A DNA stretch of 64,000 nt from CAWAYH01 sp963786195 (GTDB taxonomy: Bacteria; Acidobacteriota; Vicinamibacteria; Vicinamibacterales; 2-12-FULL-66-21). Of this stretch, positions 62,035-64,000 are shown in pieces. The notes beneath the pieces were generated by a model. That model had not been told where the DNA came from and searched no databases. It worked only from the letters and a program-made list of their open reading frames with translations. Numbering within the stretch: position 1 is the first letter of the stretch; the number at the start of each line of letters is the position of its first letter. Position numbers and translations under genes: made by a program. Location: NCBI GenBank assembly GCA_963786195.1, contig CAWAYH010000011.1, positions 727,579 through 791,578 of the forward strand, written 5' to 3'.

Positions 62035-62627
62035 GAAAAGTGCTCCTGACCTGGGACGATAAGGGTTGTCTAGGCTCTTATCACTCCGGGTTCGAGGAGC
62101 ACTTTCTACATGCACGCTACAGGATGGTCACGTGGTCTTGAAGTCACCGGCGGCGGCTCGGGCATCGTGTCGCACGCGGGGCTTGTCCTGCTGCGCCAGC
62201 TCGCGGACCGGGCGGGGCTGACGGCCGGCCTGTCGGCGGCGCTGCCATCGCCGCTGGGCGGCCACGACCGGGGCCGCGTCTTCTCGGACCTAGCGTGCGC
62301 GATCGCCGACGGGGCCCGGGTGATCAGCGATTTCCGGGTGATGGGTGACCAGCGGGAGCTGCTCGGCCCGGTCGCGTCGGTGCCGACGGCGTGGCGGGCG
62401 CTGAAGGAGACCGCAGCCGGGGACCGCAGGAGGCGCAAGATCACGGCGGCGGTGAGTAAGGCGCGGCGGCACGCGTGGGCGCACGGCATCGCGCGCCATG
62501 GCGGCCTGCCGCCGGTCCGGGTCGCGGACCGCAGGCTCGAGGGCGTGACCTGCATCCGGCTGGACGCGACCGTCGTGGCCGCGCACAGCGACAAGGAACT
62601 GGCAGAGCCGAATTTCAAAGGCTTCGA
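62035..62627 (+). mobile_element. IS1380-family element, truncated on the right
   Basis: ATG 62110 (GAGGAG upstream) begins a transposase: GIVSHAGLVLLRQLADRAGL, FSDLACAIADGARVISDFRVM and RLDATVVAAHSDKELAEPNFKGF, the N-terminal third of an IS1380 transposase with the first catalytic Asp in RLDAT. At about 62627 it stops being transposase and continues as recombinase sequence in the same frame. Upstream, inverted AGTGCTCC/GGAGCACT and GATAAG/CTTATC pairs lie in the left end. The exact left terminus is uncertain. Confidence 0.75.
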
Positions 62628-63668
62628 CCTGTTAACTGAACTGGCGGGGCGTCTTCCCAGTTCAGCGGGCATGGCTTGGGCGTTGGCTACGGTCCCTGCT
62701 CGTGGCCGATGACGAGCGGTGCCTGGACGTGGCGGGGCTGGCGGTTCCGCTGACGGGCGGGCTGCGGGAGACGGGAGATCCGTGGGCGCCGTTCGAGCTG
62801 GCTGACGCGGCGGGTGCAGCGGTCGGCCCCGGCCGCTGCGTACCTGAAGGACGTGCAGGCGTGCGGGCGGTCGGATGCGACGCTGCGCTCGTATGGGATG
62901 GACCTGCTGCGGTGGTTCCGGTTCTGCTGGGCGGCGGGGCTGGAGTGGGACCAGGTGACCCGGGCCGAGGCCCGTGATTTCTGCCGGTGGCTGCTGATCG
63001 CCGGGAAACCGGGAGCGGACGGCGGTTACGCGGTCGGCGACGGTGGCGCACTGCGAGACGGTGCTGCGCCATTTTTACGATTTCCACCTCGAGGCCGGGA
63101 CCGGGCCGATGGTCAACCCGTTCCCGCTGGCCCGCGGCCGGGCCGGACGTCCGGGGGCGCACCACAATCCGATGGAGCCGTTTCCCGCGCGGCCAGGTCC
63201 GGCCTGTTCCGGCCCAGGGTGCCGCAGCGGGCCCCGCGGAGCATCCCCGATGAGCAGTTCAGCGAGCTGTTCGCCCGGCTCGGCTCGCACCGGGACCGGG
63301 CGCTGGTCGCGTTCTGGGTCTCGACCGGGGCCCGCGCCGTCGGAGCTGCTGGGGGCTACCGCCGCCGATGCTGACGCGGGACGGCAGCTGATCACGGTCA
63401 TTCGCAAGGGAACGCGCGCGATGCAGCAGCTTCCGGCGTCGCCGGACGCGTTCGTCTGGCTGCGGCTGTATCAGGAGCAGATGCGCGGACTGGTCCCGGC
63501 AGGGCCGGACCAGCCGCTGTGGTGGACGCTGCGGCGCCCGTTCCGGCAGCTGACCTACCATGCGGCGCTGCGCATGTTCACGCGGGCCGGGGAATCACTC
63601 GGGAAGGACTGGACGCTGCACGACCTGCGGCATACCGCCGCCTACCGGATGGAAGGGCGCGGAGTTGC
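62628..63668 (+). pseudogene. Tyrosine recombinase, frameshifted and truncated
   Basis: Across frames: LLTELAGRLPSSAGMAWALA, AYLKDVQACGRSDATLRSYG then MDLLRWFRFCWAAGLEWDQV (SAM-like domain), VLRHFYDFHLEAGTG, VSTGARASELLGAT (catalytic Arg), and LHDLRHTAAYRM (H-x-x-R). The expected GHxxxxxTxxY end with the catalytic Tyr is missing; the gene is cut at the palindrome at 63655. At least four indels are present. Its 5' end abuts the IS1380 fragment. Confidence 0.75.
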
Positions 63669-63691
63669 ATCAGATGCAACATTCCGCGCCC
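63655..63691. repeat. Long palindrome at the recombinase breakpoint
   Basis: GGGCGCGGAGTTGCATC (63655-63671) is followed after one base by GATGCAACATTCCGCGCCC (63673-63691), an almost perfect inverted repeat. It starts exactly where the recombinase loses homology, so it may be a transposon end, an integration core site or a hairpin formed at the break. Confidence 0.6.
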
Positions 63692-63880
63692 GGCGTGAGG
63701 AGGGCTGAGCAGGGCCTGCGGTGTTACCGGGTGCCTGCCGGGCCGTTAGCGCGTGCGCGGGACACGCCGTGGACCTGGGGTTCGTGGTGCCTGGTTGCGC
63801 TGGATGGCAGGATGTGGCATCCAGATCGGTTGCGGTCGGCGACCGGTTGATGCGCCTGGTGCACGGGCGGAGGGGGCGGG

Positions 63881-64000
63881 ATGGGGGAAGGCAGGGTGCT
63901 GGCGCTGGTCGCTGCGGACGGCGCGGCGCCGGTTGCGCCGGGTGCGGCGCTGCTGGAGGAGATGCTGGCCGGGTGGCGGCGCCAGCAGCAGGCGCGCAGG
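63881..64000 (+). CDS. N-terminus of a second tyrosine recombinase, cut by the window edge
   Basis: From ATG 63881 (GGAGGGG upstream) the frame reads MGEGRVLALVAADGAAPVAP, then LLEEMLAGWRRQQQARR, still open at the edge. The last part resembles the opening of the core-binding domain of actinobacterial integrases. The identification rests on about 20 residues. Confidence 0.45.
   Translation, partial: MGEGRVLALVAADGAAPVAPGAALLEEMLAGWRRQQQARR

Overview
The window appears to join DNA from two different bacteria. Positions 1 to about 12,030 have the gene content and moderate-to-high GC expected of an Acidobacteriota-like organism: DUF4331, HupE/UreJ, a sigma-54 activator, an MscS channel with a cyclic-nucleotide-binding domain, and TPR proteins. 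From about 12,031 to the end the DNA is very GC-rich and typical of Actinomycetota: COG4315 lipoproteins, PadR/HAAS, NB-ARC STAND, PknB-type kinase, DUF5134 and YcnI/CopC/CopD. At the join a minus-strand TPR gene loses its start and an amidase-like N-terminus is cut after about 27 codons. A chimeric contig is the simplest explanation; real transfer is possible but less likely.

Acidobacteriota-like part. A plus-strand unit encodes a TPR lipoprotein, a DUF4331 protein and a HupE/UreJ-type membrane protein. Facing it are a cyclic-nucleotide-gated MscS-type channel, a membrane cyclase-like sensor whose catalytic residues are nearly all replaced, and a sigma-54 activator. A winged-helix AAA ATPase and a TPR gene follow. 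Between them lie a perfect TetR-type palindrome and a CCTCCGT-rich inverted repeat.

Actinobacterial part. From 12 to 31 kb there are small stress, efflux and enzyme genes with recognisable operators. From 31 to 41 kb are a DUF4062-NB-ARC protein with 42-residue near-identical TPRs, a P-type ATPase with an extra C-terminal beta domain, and a receptor kinase whose kelch sensor is duplicated. From 41.7 to 58.9 kb, starting at a broken integrase, is a dense copper-handling island: CopC-CopD fusion, YcnI, two DUF5134 proteins, two P1B ATPases, CopZ, PCuAC-like, SCO1-like and hemerythrin proteins. Many of these genes overlap by 4 bases. A Fur-family regulator and two NiCoT nickel/cobalt permeases come next, and the window ends in IS1380 and tyrosine-recombinase debris.

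Sequence quality matters for reading this window. At least twenty genes need one or more single-base indels to restore a conserved protein, most of them in G or C runs, and the protein motifs around the breaks are intact. I therefore treat most breaks as probable consensus errors and give each gene its full reconstructed extent. The ATPase at 49.4-51.6 kb and the recombinases are much worse and could be true pseudogenes. I saw no rRNA, tRNA or CRISPR array.
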